A stretch of 64,000 nt of DNA from Buchnera aphidicola (Aphis nasturtii) (GTDB taxonomy: Bacteria > Pseudomonadota > Gammaproteobacteria > Enterobacterales > Enterobacteriaceae), in NCBI RefSeq assembly GCF_005083345.1, contig NZ_CP034888.1:566332-630331 (forward strand), in the 5' to 3' direction. Positions 20,319 to 31,584 of this stretch are shown here, in pieces. Each line of letters opens with the position of its first letter. Position 1 is the stretch's first letter. The translations under genes were made by a program, and so were the position numbers. The notes beneath the pieces are model-generated. The model saw nothing but the letters and a program-made list of their open reading frames with translations. It made no database searches and had not been told where the DNA came from.

Positions 20319-20421
20319 AATAAAAGACCTTTCAAAATAAAAACAAAATGATTTTTAAATTTATATATTTTTTTGAAAAATTTTATAAAAATATTTTTAG
20401 TATAAATAATTTTTTTAAAAA

Positions 20422-20763
20422 TTATTTTTTTTCTTTTTTTTCTTCTTTTAATTTCATTATAGGAGATACTTCGCTAATTGCTTTTTTCACTAGCATAATC
20501 ATATTTCTAATAATTGCAATATTATAACGAAAATCTGTTTCTAATAAATTGATAACTTTAGGAACTGCTTCTATATTAATAAGAACATAATGTGCTTTAT
20601 GTAATTTATTAATAGAGTAAGATAATTGTCTTCTACCCCAATCTTCTAAACGATGTATAATTCCTGAATTATCAAGAACAATTTTTTTATATTTTTCAAT
20701 TATTATATTAATTTTATCGCTATAATCAGGATGGACTATAAAAATTACTTCGTAATGACGCAC
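20422..20763 (-). CDS. rpsF: 30S ribosomal protein S6
   Basis: Ribosomal protein S6, which forms a dimer with S18 on the platform. The start codon is GTG (20763-20761), preceded by a strong AAGGAG ribosome site. The 113 residues show [32 protein letters not shown] and [11 protein letters not shown], matching E. coli S6 up to about residue 100. The acidic, oligo-Glu C-terminal tail of E. coli is replaced by a Lys/Glu tail (LKEEKKEKK). Confidence 0.96.
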   Translation of the reverse strand: MRHYEVIFIVHPDYSDKINIIIEKYKKIVLDNSGIIHRLEDWGRRQLSYSINKLHKAHYVLINIEAVPKVINLLETDFRYNIAIIRNMIMLVKKAISEVSPIMKLKEEKKEKK

Positions 20764-20806
20764 AAAACCGCTCCTTTTGGGTTATTTAGTTTCCTATATG
20801 TCAAAA

Positions 20807-20834
20807 AGTATAATATCTATTTTTTAGGAAACAA
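20807..20834 (-). promoter_or_regulatory. Putative sigma-70 promoter of the rpsF operon
   Basis: On the minus strand TTGTTT (20834-20829) is followed after 16 bases by TATACT (20812-20807), about 45 bp before the GTG of rpsF. Both boxes are close to consensus and the position suits the operon start. In such AT-rich DNA near-consensus boxes are common, so this is a candidate only. The same region also holds a long-range inverted repeat, GTTTCCTA/TAGGAAAC. Confidence 0.4.
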
Positions 20835-20951
20835 GGAACATTATATAAAAGAATAAACATTTTAAATACATAGTATTTTAATTCAATGGAAAAATCAATT
20901 AAATTTCATTGAAAAAATATAAAAAATAAAATTTTTGACCAATAGAACGCA

Positions 20952-23135
20952 TTATATACATAAAGACAATTCTATTTTTTTTTGATTCAAATTAACAGAA
21001 ATAACTTTTACTGTCAAAATATCACCAAGACAAAAAGTATTCTTAGTTGATTTCCCAATAAATTTTAATCCTACAGGATCAAAATAATAATAATCATCGC
21101 TCACATTGTCTATACGAATTAATCCGTCAATAAAATATTTATTTAAACGAACAAAAAAACCAAAAGAAGTAATATTGGAAATAACTCCAGTAAATATATT
21201 TCCAATTTTTTTTTCCATAAAATCACACTTTAACCAATCCATAACATCTCTATTCGCTTCATCTGCACGTCTTTCAGTCATAGAGCAATGCATTCCGATT
21301 TTTGTCATATCATTTTTATAATATAAATTAAAAAACTTATTTTTTTTATTATCATTTGATTTAAATAATATATGTTTAATAGCTCTATGCAAAAGAATAT
21401 CAGGATATCTTCTAATTGGAGAAGTAAAATGCACATAACTAGATAAAGATAGACCAAAATGTCCACGATTTTCTGGGGAATATACAGCTTGTTTCATAGA
21501 TCTTAATAATATAGTTTGAATCATTTCATAATCTGAACGGTGTTTAATTTTTTTTAATAGATCTGAGTAATGAATAGATTCTGGGATGTCACCACCAGTT
21601 AAAGATAATCCCAACCGATTCAAAATTCGTCGAAAATTTATAATACTATCTTGAGCAGGACGATCATGGTTACGAAATAAAATAGGATATTGATATTTTC
21701 TTATAAATTTAGCTGAAGATATATTTGCTAAAATCATACATGATTCAATAAATTTATGAGCATCATTTCTCACATGTTGATAAATATTTTTTATTTTAAA
21801 ATTAGAATCTAAAGTAAATTTAGTTTCAATATTTTCAAAATATACACCTTTTTTAGCAACATCATTTTTTTTTAATATTTTTTGTAATAATAATAAATTT
21901 TCAATTTGTTTTAACAGTTTATGATATTTTGAACAAAGTTCGATATCACCGTTCCAAATATTAAATATTTCATCGTATGTAAAACGTCCTTGAGAACATA
22001 TAACTGCTTCATAATATTGATATTTAATTAATTCTCCTGTATTTGATAAACTCATTTCACATATTATACATAAACGTTCTACGTGAGGATTTAAAGAACA
22101 TAAATTTGTAGATATTTTTTCTGGTAACATGGGTACTACTAATGAAGGAAAATATACAGAATTTCCTCTTTTTAAAGCTTCTTGATCTATAGCAGTACCA
22201 GGTTTGACATAGTAACTAACATCTGAAATAGCTACCCATAAATTCCATCCTTCTTCACTATTTTTTTTTTTACAAAAAATAGCATCATCAAAATCACGAG
22301 CATCTTCTTCATCAATAGTGAAAAATGGAAGATGTCTTAAATCTACACGATTTTTAAATTCTTTTTGATCGATTTTATTATTGATTTTGTATAATTGATC
22401 TTTGACTTCTTGAGACCATAGATAAGGAATAGTATGAGTTCGTATTGCAATATCTGTAGCAAGAGTAGTGCGCATTTCTTTACCACCAAGAACTTCTACA
22501 ATTTTTCCTTGCACTTTGTTTTTTTTATTTAAAAAATTTTTATTTAATTGCACAACAACAATAGATCCTACAGAAAGATTTTTTGTTAAAATTGATGAAA
22601 AAATAAATATTTTAAAATTAAATCGGCTATCATGCGGGATAACAAATTGTATTTTTTTTTCAATAGAATAGCGCCCTATAATAGGAGTATTATTTGATTT
22701 TAATATCTTTAATACTTTTGCTGTATTTCTTCCTTTTTTTTCAGATTTTATAATATGAGCTAAAATAATGTCACCATGAATACATAGTTTCATTTGTTCA
22801 ATAGACAACCAAAGATCTTCTTTTAATGTTTCACTTCTAAGAAAACCATAACCATCTCTATGACCGATTACTTTTCCTGTGACTGTATGAATATTTTCTA
22901 AAACAATATAATAATGATTACATGTATATATAATCTTCTTATCTCGTTCCATAGCTCTTAATCTACGACGCAATGCTTTTTTATCTTCTTTATTGTTAAT
23001 ATTAAATTTCTTTTCTATTTTTTTGTGACTTATGAAATCTTTATAGTTTTTTAAAAAAGATAAAATACACTCGCGACTTGGAATAGAATTCATATATTTT
23101 TTATAATCATTTTTTTGGTAGGTATCTACTACCAT
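20952..23135 (-). CDS. rnr: Ribonuclease R
   Basis: 3'-5' exoribonuclease that degrades structured RNA. The 727 residues compare with 813 in E. coli. The N-terminal helix-turn-helix region (IPSRECILSFL, RRRLRAMERD), the cold-shock domains (VIGHRDGYGFLR), the RNB catalytic core (TIDEEDARDFDDAIFC, with four Asp around the metal site) and the S1 domain (VISNITSFGFFVRL) are all present. The basic Lys-rich C-terminal tail of E. coli RNase R, needed for helicase-like activity and tmRNA contacts, is missing. nsrR, adjacent in E. coli, is absent between it and purA. Confidence 0.95.
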   Translation of the reverse strand: MVVDTYQKNDYKKYMNSIPSRECILSFLKNYKDFISHKKIEKKFNINNKEDKKALRRRLRAMERDKKIIYTCNHYYIVLENIHTVTGKVIGHRDGYGFLRSETLKEDLWLSIEQMKLCIHGDIILAHIIKSEKKGRNTAKVLKILKSNNTPIIGRYSIEKKIQFVIPHDSRFNFKIFIFSSILTKNLSVGSIVVVQLNKNFLNKKNKVQGKIVEVLGGKEMRTTLATDIAIRTHTIPYLWSQEVKDQLYKINNKIDQKEFKNRVDLRHLPFFTIDEEDARDFDDAIFCKKKNSEEGWNLWVAISDVSYYVKPGTAIDQEALKRGNSVYFPSLVVPMLPEKISTNLCSLNPHVERLCIICEMSLSNTGELIKYQYYEAVICSQGRFTYDEIFNIWNGDIELCSKYHKLLKQIENLLLLQKILKKNDVAKKGVYFENIETKFTLDSNFKIKNIYQHVRNDAHKFIESCMILANISSAKFIRKYQYPILFRNHDRPAQDSIINFRRILNRLGLSLTGGDIPESIHYSDLLKKIKHRSDYEMIQTILLRSMKQAVYSPENRGHFGLSLSSYVHFTSPIRRYPDILLHRAIKHILFKSNDNKKNKFFNLYYKNDMTKIGMHCSMTERRADEANRDVMDWLKCDFMEKKIGNIFTGVISNITSFGFFVRLNKYFIDGLIRIDNVSDDYYYFDPVGLKFIGKSTKNTFCLGDILTVKVISVNLNQKKIELSLCI

Positions 23136-23212
23136 ATTTACTTCTCCAATAACATTATTTAATAGTAATATCCATAGATTTTTTATTTTAATCTTTATCT
23201 TTAAATTTAAAA

Positions 23213-24505
<1,293 letters not shown>

Positions 24506-24537
24506 TTATGTAAATGACCTATTTTTTTGAAATACTT

Positions 24538-25461
24538 TTAATTAGAAATAATTTGATTCATATATTGGAAAAATTTATTATCAGAACTAATTAAGATAAT
24601 ATTATCTTTATTTTTAAAACTGTTTTCATAAGCATGTAAACTTCGAATAAACAAATAAAAAGATGAATCTTTTTGAAAATTATCCGAAAATAATTTTGCC
24701 ACTTCAGCTTCTCCTTGGCCTTTTAATATTAAAGCTTTTTTCCTCGCCTCTGCCAATATCATTGATACTTTGTAATCAGCCATAGCGCGTAATTTTTCTG
24801 CTTTTTCTTGTCCTTGAGAACGTTGACTTCTAGCAACAGCTTCTCGCTCTGCTCGCATTCTATTATATATAGCTTCAGATACTTCAATAGGTAAATTAAT
24901 TTGCTTAATACGAACATCAACAACTTCAATTCCTAAAGCATTCATGCTATTTACATTTATTTCAGATGAATTTTTTAAATTTACTGTTCCTTTATTTAAA
25001 GATTGCAGTACATCTAATGTTAATTTTCCTCTAGAATCAGTTACAATTTCTTTAACATTTAAACATCCTATTTCAGAGCGTAATCGATCACTAAACTTTC
25101 TTTTTAACAACACTTCAGCTTGAAAAATATCTCCGTTTCCAGTTGCTAAATAATAACGACTAAAATCATTAATACGCCATTTTATATAAGAATCTACAAT
25201 CAGATCTTTTTTTTCTTTTGTCACAAAACGATCAGCTTGATTATCCATGGTATGAATACGAGCGTCTAACATCTTAACAGATTCTAAAAATGGAATTTTA
25301 AAATGTAATCCAGGATTATAAACTAACGTTTTTTGATCGTTATTTTTTAAAACTTTTCCAAACTGCAATACGATCCCACGCTCTCCTTCTTTCACTATAA
25401 ATAATGAAGAAGAAATAAAAAGAAGTAAAATACTTGATAAACAAATTAATAATTTATTCAT
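24538..25461 (-). CDS. hflC: HflC, SPFH-family modulator of FtsH
   Basis: Inner-membrane SPFH/prohibitin protein that with HflK forms a large periplasmic cage around the FtsH protease. The 307 residues compare with 334 in E. coli. A single N-terminal membrane segment (about residues 3-22) is followed by the SPFH core VKEGERGIVLQFGKVL and a helical segment with EREAVARSQRSQGQEKAEKL. The C-terminus is somewhat shorter. It starts 4 bp after hflK, so the two are surely translated together. Confidence 0.94.
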   Translation of the reverse strand: MNKLLICLSSILLLFISSSLFIVKEGERGIVLQFGKVLKNNDQKTLVYNPGLHFKIPFLESVKMLDARIHTMDNQADRFVTKEKKDLIVDSYIKWRINDFSRYYLATGNGDIFQAEVLLKRKFSDRLRSEIGCLNVKEIVTDSRGKLTLDVLQSLNKGTVNLKNSSEINVNSMNALGIEVVDVRIKQINLPIEVSEAIYNRMRAEREAVARSQRSQGQEKAEKLRAMADYKVSMILAEARKKALILKGQGEAEVAKLFSDNFQKDSSFYLFIRSLHAYENSFKNKDNIILISSDNKFFQYMNQIISN

Positions 25462-25465
25462 ACAG

Positions 25466-26698
25466 TCATTCTCTCTCTATATTTTTAATATCATTGCGTA
25501 TTGAATTGATACGTCGTTGTTTAAAAAAATGGTTAGGAGATAATGAAGATAAATAATCAATCTCTTGGTCTTTTTTTAAAAAATTAGATTTATGTTGTAT
25601 TGGTTTAGTTAAATTTAAAAATGATTTATTATGTTTTTTTTTATCATATATAAAATTATTTAAAGACAAAAATAATGTTGAATTACTATTTTTATCAATA
25701 AAAACTTTTTTAGTGTGGCTTAATAATCTTTCCATAGATTCTATATAAATTCTTTTAAGAGTCATTTCTTTAGCTTTTTTATATTCTGGTAAAATTTTTA
25801 AAAATCGAACAATTTCTCCTTGGGCTTCTAAAATAATACGCGAAGAATATGCTTTAGCTTCTTCTAAAATGCGTTGAGCTTTTCCATGAGCTTTAGGTTG
25901 AACTTCATTTGCGTAAGCCTCTGCTTCACGTATATATTGTTCGCGATTTTCACGAGCTGCAATCGCATCATCAAAAGCAGATTTGACTTCCTCAGGAGGT
26001 CTAGCTGTTTGAAAGTTAACATCTAATATGGTTAAGCCCATATGATATGGTTGAATAGTTTCTTCAATTTCTTTTTGAGTATCATGTCTCACCAAAGTAC
26101 GTCCTTCAGTCAAGATACGATCCATGGTGGAACGTCCTATAACTCCACGTAAAGCACTATCAGTTGCTTGTCTTAAACTATCATCTGGATATGCAACAGA
26201 AAAAAGATAACTAGAAGGATCAGTAATTTTATATTGTATATTCATTTCTACACGTACTACATTTTCGTCTGAAGTTAACATTACACCTGAAGTTGCTAAT
26301 TCTCGAACTGTTTCAACATTTACTGTTTGCACATCATTAATAAAAACTGGTCTCCAATTTAATCCTGGTTCCACTAAATGACTAAATTTTCCAAAATGCG
26401 TTACTACTCCACGTTCAGCTTCTTTAATAGTATAAAACCCACTAGCACACCATATAAAAAAAGCTATAAAAATTAATATTAAACAAGGATGAATTTTCTT
26501 ATTTAATAAGTTTTTAGAATTAGTTGTATGATTGATTATATTGTTAAAGTTATATAAAATTTTTTTAAAATTTATTGAGGTTTTTTTTTCATTACTTTTC
26601 TTTTGTTCTTTTTTTTCAGAATAATCTTGTTCTGAACTATTTTTTTTTCCCCAAGGATCTAGTTCTGGTTTATGATTATTTGTTTGATTCCAGGCCAT
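25466..26698 (-). CDS. hflK: HflK, SPFH-family modulator of FtsH
   Basis: Partner of HflC in the FtsH-regulating membrane complex. The start at MAWNQTNNHKPELDPWG matches the E. coli N-terminus (MAWNQPG...DPWG) and is preceded by a GAGG ribosome site. An ATG 16 codons upstream is rejected. A membrane segment lies near residues 70-90 (LILIFIAFFIWCASGFYTIK), then the SPFH domain (GVVTHFGKFSHLVEPGLNWR). The Gly-rich N-terminal stretch of E. coli is reduced to Lys/Asn. hfq and hflX, which precede hflK in E. coli, are gone. Confidence 0.94.
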   Translation of the reverse strand: MAWNQTNNHKPELDPWGKKNSSEQDYSEKKEQKKSNEKKTSINFKKILYNFNNIINHTTNSKNLLNKKIHPCLILIFIAFFIWCASGFYTIKEAERGVVTHFGKFSHLVEPGLNWRPVFINDVQTVNVETVRELATSGVMLTSDENVVRVEMNIQYKITDPSSYLFSVAYPDDSLRQATDSALRGVIGRSTMDRILTEGRTLVRHDTQKEIEETIQPYHMGLTILDVNFQTARPPEEVKSAFDDAIAARENREQYIREAEAYANEVQPKAHGKAQRILEEAKAYSSRIILEAQGEIVRFLKILPEYKKAKEMTLKRIYIESMERLLSHTKKVFIDKNSNSTLFLSLNNFIYDKKKHNKSFLNLTKPIQHKSNFLKKDQEIDYLSSLSPNHFFKQRRINSIRNDIKNIERE

Positions 26699-26867
26699 TT
26701 TTGCCTCATTTATTAGTTTCAATGCTATATCATATGCTTTTAACAAATTTAAAATAATATATCTTATATTTTAAGATATGAAAACTGTATTTTTTTACAA
26801 TTTTTCAAAAATTAATCCATTCAAAATACTTTAATAATATATAGAATAGAAATTTTATATTTAAAAA

Positions 26868-27833
26868 TTAAAAATCTAATTCATATTTTTTAAAAATTTT
26901 TAACATCTCTTTGAAAATAATACTTGGATGAGAACTAATTAAAAAATAAACATTCTTCCATTTTTTTAACCATGTTAATTGATGTTTAGCTAATTTTCTT
27001 GTTGAAAAAATAATTTTTAAAATCATATCTTCGTAATTAATTTGATTTTCAAGGTATTCCCACATTTGCCGATATCCTATACAACGTATAGATGGTAATT
27101 GTTTATTTAAATCTCCTCTAAAAAATAAATTTTCTACTTCTTTTTGAAAGCCTGAAATTAACATTTGTTTTACACGCAATTCAATTTTTTCATATAACCA
27201 TTCTTTACTTTTAGGTAAAATAGAAAATTGAATTACATTGTATGGTAATTTATTTAACATATTATTTTTTAAAGATGTTAATGTTTTTCCAGAAATATAA
27301 AATATTTCTAATGCTCTTAATAATCTTTGAAAATCGTTTTTATGGATATTACTAGCAGATATAGGATCTATTAAATTTAATTGCTCGTATAAAAAATATT
27401 GATTGTATTTCACTTTTTCCAACAAATATTTTCGAATTTCAAAATTTGAAGGAGGTAAATTAGATAAACCATATAATAGTACATGGTAATAAAGCATTGT
27501 TCCTCCAACAAGCAATGGTATTTTTCCTAATTTTAAAATACTTTGAATTTCCTTATGAGCATCTTTTCTAAATTCAGCAACTGAATAAATTTCACTAGGA
27601 TCTTTAATATTTAACAAGCGATGTGGATGCATTTTTAAATCCAAATAATTGGGTTTATCTGTGCCAATATCCATATCACGATAAATTAAAGCAGAATCTA
27701 CGCTAATTATTTCTATTGGCAAATATTTTCTAAGATATATAGCAAGTTTACTTTTACCACATCCAGTTAAACCCATTAAAAAAAAAATAATCGGTTTTTT
27801 TGATTTAAAGATTTTTACTTTTTTTATATGCAT
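26868..27833 (-). CDS. miaA: tRNA dimethylallyltransferase
   Basis: Adds the dimethylallyl group to A37 of tRNAs reading UNN codons. The 321 residues compare with 316 in E. coli. The P loop is LMGLTGCGKSKLA, and SVDSALIYRDMDIGTDKP and the catalytic region IPLLVGGTMLYYHVLL follow. RCIGYRQMWEYL is near the C-terminus. It is the only survivor of the E. coli mutL-miaA-hfq-hflX stretch at this place. Confidence 0.95.
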   Translation of the reverse strand: MHIKKVKIFKSKKPIIFFLMGLTGCGKSKLAIYLRKYLPIEIISVDSALIYRDMDIGTDKPNYLDLKMHPHRLLNIKDPSEIYSVAEFRKDAHKEIQSILKLGKIPLLVGGTMLYYHVLLYGLSNLPPSNFEIRKYLLEKVKYNQYFLYEQLNLIDPISASNIHKNDFQRLLRALEIFYISGKTLTSLKNNMLNKLPYNVIQFSILPKSKEWLYEKIELRVKQMLISGFQKEVENLFFRGDLNKQLPSIRCIGYRQMWEYLENQINYEDMILKIIFSTRKLAKHQLTWLKKWKNVYFLISSHPSIIFKEMLKIFKKYELDF

Positions 27834-28376
27834 AATACTTCATCGATATTTATTTTATATGATCATTGTAAAAAAGGTTTTTAGAATTAATAGACGCAAA
27901 TGCTATATTTTGAATAATAAAAAAATTACATGAAATAATTTTAAGATTAATTTGATTATATTATGAAGCGATTGTAAAATCTTTTTAATATTTATTTAGA
28001 AAAGATTATTTTATTTAAAAAAATTTTATATTCTATAATAAGAAAAAATCAAATATTTTCAAAAAGTGTTAATTACTTAATTTTTGAAAATGTAAAACAA
28101 AACGATATGTATATAAAATAAATTTTTTACTATTACTGTTTGATTCATACAAGATGATAATTAAATATAAATAATTTTTTAATTAAATTCTTAAGTATAT
28201 ATTTCATGTCATGCTTTATACTATAAGAAAAAATTAATTTTATTTTTGAAAATAATTTAATATTCAACTATGTCTAATTTCAAATTAAAATATATTAATA
28301 CTAGATCAAATCACCAAGAAAAAATTTTACTATATTCCTTGTTAATAAATAATTAAAATATAATTAATGATAAGAT
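27834..28376. other. Gene-free spacer upstream of miaA
   Basis: About 540 bp of AT-rich sequence with no supported gene, tRNA or hairpin. In E. coli mutL sits directly upstream of miaA, so this is where a decayed mutL would be expected. I could not recognise any MutL motif (no ATPase GFRGEAL-type or N-terminal signature), so the link is positional only. Confidence 0.65.
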
Positions 28377-29555
28377 TTAATTATATATTTCTTTAGAAAA
28401 AATATTATTAATTGAAATATATTCGAGAACAATTAAATCAATTTCTTGGCTATCTAATTGTAAATGAGAAATTTTACTTAATGTTTGTTTTATGCCAAAT
28501 TTTTTTATTAAATTATCAATTTGCATAGATTCTGAATCATTTATATTTCTATAATATAAAGCTGCTGCAATACCCTTTATTAAATTATCATATGAAAAAT
28601 TATATTTTTTTGCTAATAAAAAAGGTTTGATTAAACGTTCATCTTTTCTTAGTTTTTGTAATGGATTTCTAGCAATACGTTCTATTCTATCTAATAAAAA
28701 AGGATTTTGAAAACGAATTAAAATTTTATTAATATAAGAAAAATGACTATTTTGATTAAAATTATATTTTTTAATTAATGTCAATCCACTTTCTTTCATA
28801 GCACCATAAACAATATCTTTTACATCATTATCTTTAATACTATGATATATAGTTTTATGATTTTTGATCCAACCTAAATACGCTGCTATAGCATGTCCTG
28901 TATTTAATGTTAAAATTTTTCTATCTATAAAAGATTTTAAATTATTACTAATTGTCATATTAATAATTTTAGGTATAGTTCCTTTAAATTGTTTTTGGTC
29001 AACAATCCATTCTTGAAAATTTTCAGCAATTAAAGATAAGCTGTTTTGTTCAAAAGAAGATATTGATGGCACAATAGTATCAATACTACAATCAATAAAA
29101 CCAATATGTTCGTTTAAATATTCATGATATTTAACAGAAATGTTCTTAAAAATAATTTTTTTAAGATAGGAGCTTGCTTGAGTTTTGTTTTCACAAGCAA
29201 TGATATTTAATGGAATTTTAGATTTTAGCTTAATTTTTAACATAATTCCTTTTTCTAAAATCAGTGCAATTTTATCCAGAGACGATGCGCCAATAGCTGT
29301 TGTAATTAAATTCATATCAGATATAACATTTAATATACGAGGATTATTTAAATTTATTGCACGAAAATTATTAACACTAATAATTTCTTGATAGTTATAT
29401 CCGACTAATTTCACGTTGTATTTTTTATAATAATTTAATGCATCTATTATATTTTGATTGATATCAGCAAATGTAAGATTAAAACCAGATTGTAATATTG
29501 ACTTTCCAATAAAAGCTCGTCCAATATTTCCCGCTCCAAAATGTAAAACGTTCAT
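28377..29555 (-). CDS. mtlD: Mannitol-1-phosphate 5-dehydrogenase
   Basis: NAD-dependent oxidation of mannitol-1-phosphate to fructose-6-phosphate. The start MNVLHFGAGNIGRAFIG aligns with E. coli MKALHFGAGNIGRGFIG. Four extra upstream codons are possible but less likely. Conserved segments include NIIACEN, IVDQKQFKG, LNTGHAIAAYLG and the C-terminal IKGIAAALYYRN. At about 392 residues it compares with 382 in E. coli. It follows mtlA by 19 bp and its product enters glycolysis at the step of the neighbouring pgi. Confidence 0.94.
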   Translation of the reverse strand: MNVLHFGAGNIGRAFIGKSILQSGFNLTFADINQNIIDALNYYKKYNVKLVGYNYQEIISVNNFRAINLNNPRILNVISDMNLITTAIGASSLDKIALILEKGIMLKIKLKSKIPLNIIACENKTQASSYLKKIIFKNISVKYHEYLNEHIGFIDCSIDTIVPSISSFEQNSLSLIAENFQEWIVDQKQFKGTIPKIINMTISNNLKSFIDRKILTLNTGHAIAAYLGWIKNHKTIYHSIKDNDVKDIVYGAMKESGLTLIKKYNFNQNSHFSYINKILIRFQNPFLLDRIERIARNPLQKLRKDERLIKPFLLAKKYNFSYDNLIKGIAAALYYRNINDSESMQIDNLIKKFGIKQTLSKISHLQLDSQEIDLIVLEYISINNIFSKEIYN

Positions 29556-29574
29556 AATCAATCCCAATTAATAT

Positions 29575-31467
29575 TTAAATATTTAAATATGATAACACCT
29601 CTTTTACATTTTTTGTTTTAGATAATTTCATAATAATATCTCGGTCATCTAATGCATTAGTAACCTGACTAACTACCATAATATGTTCATTATTTTTAGC
29701 GGCGATTCCAATTACAAGATAAGCTATATCATCAACATTATCACCAAAACATACACCATTTGGAAATTGGCAAAAAATTATTCCAGTTTTTAAAATATTA
29801 TCTTTTGCCTCTATAGTACCATGCGGTAATGCAATGTGTTCTCCTAGCCATGTAGATGCAATTTTTTCTCGTTCTAACATTGCATTAACATAATCAATCT
29901 TAACATAACCTTGTTCTACTAAATATTTTCCAACTATTTTGATAGCTTGCTCTTTATTAACAGCATATTGGTTAAGAAAAATATTTTTTTCATTTAATTG
30001 AAATAGTTTTTTAGGTTTATCTTGTATATTAACATTTACTTTAGTTATATGTTTATGATCATGAACGTTGTTATTTTTAATTAATTTGTTTACTAAAGAA
30101 TCATAAAAAATATTATCAAGAAAATTAACTAAAGATATATGTTTAGCGTTAGGAGCGTATTTTTTAGCACGTGAAGTTAAATTTTTATGCGTTATTACGA
30201 TATCAGTATTTTTAGGTATAGAACGAATAGAAACATTGAATATAGATATGTGCATTAAATTTTTTTTTCTTATTTTTTTTCGAAGAATACTTGCACCTAT
30301 TGCACTAGATCCCATGCCAGCATCACAAGCTACTACAATAGTATTAATATTTCTGAAGAAATAATCCGATTGATTATTATTTTGATGGTTTAATAACTTG
30401 TTATTAACGATTTGTTTAGATGAATTAAAAAACTTTTTCTTTTTATAATTAATAAGTTTTAATAATATAATAGAAATTAAAAAAGAAACGAGAAAAGAAG
30501 AAAAAATAGAAAAAATATTAATATAATAAAAATTTTTTTTTGTCATCGCTAAAATTGATAAAATAGATCCTGGTGAAACAGCCCCGATTAAACCACTCTG
30601 AAAAAAAACAAGTATAAAAATATTAGTCATACTTCCTAAAATAAGAGCTAATAGAAATTCTGGATTCATTAAAACATAAGGAAAGTAAACTTCATGGACA
30701 CCTCCTATAAACTGAATAATAGAAGCTCCCCCAGCGGATTTATAAAAATCTCCTTCTCCAAAGAAAAAACATGCCAGTAATATTCCTAATCCCGGACCAG
30801 GATTGGATTCAATTAAAAAAAATATAGAATTTTTATTTTCCAGTATATCTTGAAGTCCTAATGGAGAAAATATTCCATGGTTAATTGCATTATTTAAAAA
30901 AAATATTTTAGCAGGTTCAATTATAATAGCTATAAGAGGTAATAAATTATAATGTATAATAGTTCTTAATAAATAACCTAAAGAATTTGATAGCCATTCT
31001 ATACAAGGTCCAATAATAAAAAACGAAACAATGGTTAAAAATATTCCAATTATTACAACGGAAAAATTATTAATTAACATTTCAAATCCATGTTTTATTT
31101 TATTTTTTACTAACATGTCAAAATTTTTAATAATCCATCCACCTAATGTTCCAACAACCATGCCACCTAATAACATAGGTATTTTTGCACTTGTAATCAT
31201 ACCAATAATAGAAATACTTCCAATTATACCACCTCTTTCTCCTCCAATTAATTTACCTGCCGTATATGCAATAAGAATAGGTAGAAGGTAAAATATCATA
31301 GGTGAAATTAATTCTGATAAAACTTTATTTGGTTGCCAACCTGCAGGCGTAAATAAAGCGCTCATAATACCCCATGTAATAAAAATACTAATATTGGGCA
31401 TCATAATATTACTTAAAAATTGACCAAAACTTTGTATTTTAAATTTAATTGATTGAAACATATTCAT
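29575..31467 (-). CDS. mtlA: Mannitol-specific PTS enzyme IICBA
   Basis: Inner-membrane transporter that imports mannitol and phosphorylates it to mannitol-1-phosphate. The 630 residues compare with 637 in E. coli. The IIC membrane domain covers about residues 1-345 (with [13 protein letters not shown] and [15 protein letters not shown]). The IIB domain has the phospho-Cys in [13 protein letters not shown], and the IIA domain carries the phospho-His in [13 protein letters not shown]. All three domains are intact, so mannitol is probably a real carbon source. No mtlR repressor gene follows. Confidence 0.96.
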   Translation of the reverse strand: MNMFQSIKFKIQSFGQFLSNIMMPNISIFITWGIMSALFTPAGWQPNKVLSELISPMIFYLLPILIAYTAGKLIGGERGGIIGSISIIGMITSAKIPMLLGGMVVGTLGGWIIKNFDMLVKNKIKHGFEMLINNFSVVIIGIFLTIVSFFIIGPCIEWLSNSLGYLLRTIIHYNLLPLIAIIIEPAKIFFLNNAINHGIFSPLGLQDILENKNSIFFLIESNPGPGLGILLACFFFGEGDFYKSAGGASIIQFIGGVHEVYFPYVLMNPEFLLALILGSMTNIFILVFFQSGLIGAVSPGSILSILAMTKKNFYYINIFSIFSSFLVSFLISIILLKLINYKKKKFFNSSKQIVNNKLLNHQNNNQSDYFFRNINTIVVACDAGMGSSAIGASILRKKIRKKNLMHISIFNVSIRSIPKNTDIVITHKNLTSRAKKYAPNAKHISLVNFLDNIFYDSLVNKLIKNNNVHDHKHITKVNVNIQDKPKKLFQLNEKNIFLNQYAVNKEQAIKIVGKYLVEQGYVKIDYVNAMLEREKIASTWLGEHIALPHGTIEAKDNILKTGIIFCQFPNGVCFGDNVDDIAYLVIGIAAKNNEHIMVVSQVTNALDDRDIIMKLSKTKNVKEVLSYLNI

Positions 31468-31584
31468 TGCTCATAATCTGGAAAATACATTAATATTAAA
31501 TAATAATACAAACCAATAACAAACTATTATTTAAATTTAGTGAAAAATCTTGAATATCTAAGAATACCAAAGAAATAAAATATT

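Noticed and set aside
27840-27955. Minus-strand open stretch of about 36 codons (contains QNIAFASINSKNLF) upstream of miaA
   Set aside because: Looks protein-like but has no start codon and I could not match it to MutL or any other family; open stretches of this length arise by chance.
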